Source: Actinomycetes bacterium
Lineage (GTDB): Bacteria; Actinomycetota; Acidimicrobiia; Acidimicrobiales; Palsa-688
Direction: 5' to 3'
DNA: 8,602 nucleotides
Assembly (NCBI GenBank): GCA_021798075.1
Contig: JAJZYO010000067.1
Span: 1-8,602, forward strand
Position numbers and translations under genes: made by a program. Below the pieces are notes generated by a model that was not told the origin of the DNA, did not search any database, and saw only the letters and a list, made by a program, of their open reading frames with translations. Every line of letters begins with the position of its first letter. The first letter of the stretch is position 1. Positions 6,861-8,602 of the stretch are shown in pieces.

Positions 6861-8602
6861 TTAGGAGCTCGACCGTGCGGAGTGCCTCAAGGCCACCAGG
6901 CAGGCGGACGGCACCCGGGGCAGTCTGACCGTGAGCTCGCCGGCTGGTGGGTGCCACTCGACGCCGGCACCAGCCGTTGGGTAAAGCACTTCCGCAGAGG
7001 CGTGCTTGCCCTTCAAGTGCTGCACGAGGAGGGCCGGCTCCTCCGCTTCACTGGCCTGCCGGCTCGCCTGCCGGCCGATCGGCCCACGGTGCCAGCTGAC
7101 AACGTAAGTCACTTCGGGCGTGCGCATGCCCAACGCGAACCAAGGGTCGTCCCAACGCGGGAGCCCGAGCGGCCAGAAGGGGACGGCGCGCGCCAAATCG
7201 CTCCTTACCTGCTTGTAGACACCTATCGCCTCGGCGACGAGTTGCAGTTCGGGTGCCGACATCCTGTCCAGGTGCCCCGAGAGGTGGACACGGCCCAAAA
7301 GCGCGTTGCACATCGTGAAGGCGATAGCGTCGCTCGTCCAGCCCGGTTGAGGGTAGGCCCAAACCGCGCCCTGCTCGGGGGCAACCGACATCGGCACGGC
7401 CGACGCAATGGCCGGGTAGAGCAAGAAGTCCTGCTGGTCGCTCGTGGACTGGAGCTGGAACACCGAAAGGGTGGCGAAGTCCTTCCGCATGGCGCCCGAG
7501 GCGCAGCTCTCTATGGTCAAGCCTGGATGGCGGTCGAGCAACCCGCTCACCCACCCGAGGAAGGCCCGGTTGTGCGCCAGCAAGCCGGCGCCGGCGCTGC
7601 CCCCAACGTTGTCGGTGCCAGGACCGATGTTTATGTTGTAGTCCATCTTCAGGTAGCCGACACCGAGGTCGCCCACGAGGTGGTCCACCACCGTGTCGAG
7701 GTGCTGCCGGGCGGCAGGGTGAGAGAAGTCCAGCTGGTAGCGCCCGTTTTCGACCACGCGCTCACCGCTCCTCTGGAAAAAGGCCGCCGCCGGCAACTCG
7801 CCGGCGACCGGGCTCTTCACCCCGACCACCTCTGGCTCCAGCCAGAGGCCGGGCACCATCCCCCGATCTCGTACGCGCCCGAGCACCTCCTCGATCCCGC
7901 CCGGGAACCTGCTCTTTGACGGCGACCACGCACCAACCGTGTCCCACCAGTGCTCGCCTCTACCTGCGTACCAGCCGGCGTCGATAACGAAGTACTCAGC
8001 GCCGGCGCGTGCCGCCGCGTCTATCAGCGGTAAGAGGCGCTCGGTCGTCGGGTCTCCCATGACCGTGTTCATGTAGTCGTTGAAGATGACCGGCAGGCGC
8101 CGGTGGTCCTCGTGCGGGCGCCTCGCGGCGCGCCGGTAGTTGGTGAGCGCGCCGACCGCCGCTTCCAAGCCGTCAGCGGAAACGGCCAGCGCAGCCGGGA
8201 CCGTCTCGAAGCTCTCGCCCGGGGCGAGGGTGAGCCTCCAGTGGTGCTCGGTGTCGGTCGGGCCGAGCAGAGCGAGGTAGCCGTCCCGCCTGCCGGCGAT
8301 TGCTTTCTCCCCCACCTGCCAGTGCCAAGCCCCGTTGTGCTCGACCTGCCATAGCCACGTGTGGCCCGTCCTGCGGTTGACTGCGGCACCCATGGGTAGG
8401 TAGGTGCCGCAAGGCCAACTCCCCTCGCTCGTTAGCCCGAACATGCCTCGGGGATCGGTGCCGGCGTGAGCTTCCAAGCCGAGATCCGGCAGTGCGTCGC
8501 GGAACGGCCGGGAATGCCAGCGGTCCTCCCCCAGCCACTCGTTGTCCGCCCACCAGAGGTCGACTTCATCGAGGAGCCCACCCGGGCCGGCCAACCCAGG
8601 AG
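6861..8602 (-). CDS. GH36 alpha-galactosidase, 5' partial
   Basis: The frame is open to the right edge, so the TTG at 8594 is internal and the N-terminus lies outside. The 577 residues counted from that TTG cover the end of the N-terminal beta-sandwich (to about 150), the (beta/alpha)8 catalytic domain (about 165-480) and a C-terminal beta domain to TAA at 6861-6863. Catalytic features fit glycoside hydrolase family 36: nucleophile Asp318 in LKMDYN followed by INIGPGTD, acid/base Asp372 in ESCASGAMRKD, and substrate-site motifs VIDAGWY (203-209), GLWLEPEVV (249-257) and TSDQQD (384-389). The family usually has 650-730 residues, so about 100-150 are missing. It hydrolyses alpha-1,6-linked galactose from oligosaccharides such as melibiose and raffinose. 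No signal peptide can be judged. No sugar transporter or regulator is visible in the window. Confidence 0.92.
   Translation of the reverse strand, partial: PGLAGPGGLLDEVDLWWADNEWLGEDRWHSRPFRDALPDLGLEAHAGTDPRGMFGLTSEGSWPCGTYLPMGAAVNRRTGHTWLWQVEHNGAWHWQVGEKAIAGRRDGYLALLGPTDTEHHWRLTLAPGESFETVPAALAVSADGLEAAVGALTNYRRAARRPHEDHRRLPVIFNDYMNTVMGDPTTERLLPLIDAAARAGAEYFVIDAGWYAGRGEHWWDTVGAWSPSKSRFPGGIEEVLGRVRDRGMVPGLWLEPEVVGVKSPVAGELPAAAFFQRSGERVVENGRYQLDFSHPAARQHLDTVVDHLVGDLGVGYLKMDYNINIGPGTDNVGGSAGAGLLAHNRAFLGWVSGLLDRHPGLTIESCASGAMRKDFATLSVFQLQSTSDQQDFLLYPAIASAVPMSVAPEQGAVWAYPQPGWTSDAIAFTMCNALLGRVHLSGHLDRMSAPELQLVAEAIGVYKQVRSDLARAVPFWPLGLPRWDDPWFALGMRTPEVTYVVSWHRGPIGRQASRQASEAEEPALLVQHLKGKHASAEVLYPTAGAGVEWHPPAGELTVRLPRVPSACLVALRHSARSSS

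Noticed and set aside
6735..7919. 394-codon open frame on the + strand opposite the alpha-galactosidase
   Set aside because: Antisense shadow of a well-supported GH36 gene, with Arg/His/Pro-rich composition and no domain.
8592..8594. TTG as the start codon of the alpha-galactosidase
   Set aside because: The frame continues to the window edge and the GH36 N-terminal domain is incomplete, so this is an internal leucine.

Overview
The window looks like chromosomal DNA of a high-GC actinobacterium. The evidence is the strong G/C preference at third codon positions, GTG starts, a furA-katG operon in the usual actinobacterial order, and several protein families typical of the actinobacterial hypoxia/dormancy (DosR/DevR) response. 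The small four-cysteine secreted protein would fit Acidimicrobiia-like lineages, but that placement is only an inference.

Left part (1-2554, + strand): the C-terminal part of a phosphoribosyltransferase/dienelactone-hydrolase-type fusion protein, a membrane-anchored BON-DUF2267 protein, a decayed DUF1876 gene carrying a single-base frameshift, and a small secreted protein with four cysteines. A DosR-like palindromic box (1001-1020) lies in front of the BON-DUF2267 gene. A perfect 18-bp palindrome (2067-2084) lies in front of the secreted-protein gene. The PRT-hydrolase fusion and DUF1876 families both have DosR-regulon members in Mycobacterium tuberculosis, so this part reads as a dormancy/hypoxia gene cluster.

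Middle part (2674-5479, - strand): furA (peroxide/metal-responsive Fur-family repressor) followed 29 bp later by katG (complete catalase-peroxidase with all key heme-pocket residues). furA has a good promoter placed so that its mRNA would begin at, or next to, the GTG start codon (leaderless). katG ends just before a strong GC hairpin that separates it from the convergent left cluster.

Right part (5523-8602): a METTL7-like class I methyltransferase on the + strand, divergent from furA and with an uncertain 5' end. Next comes a 534-bp stretch with no intact gene but with a - strand, two-frame coding remnant. The window ends in a GH36 alpha-galactosidase on the - strand whose N-terminus lies outside the window.

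Together the left and middle parts form a stress-response region (low oxygen and peroxide). The methyltransferase and the alpha-galactosidase have no evident functional link to it. I found no RNA gene, CRISPR array, insertion sequence or phage gene.
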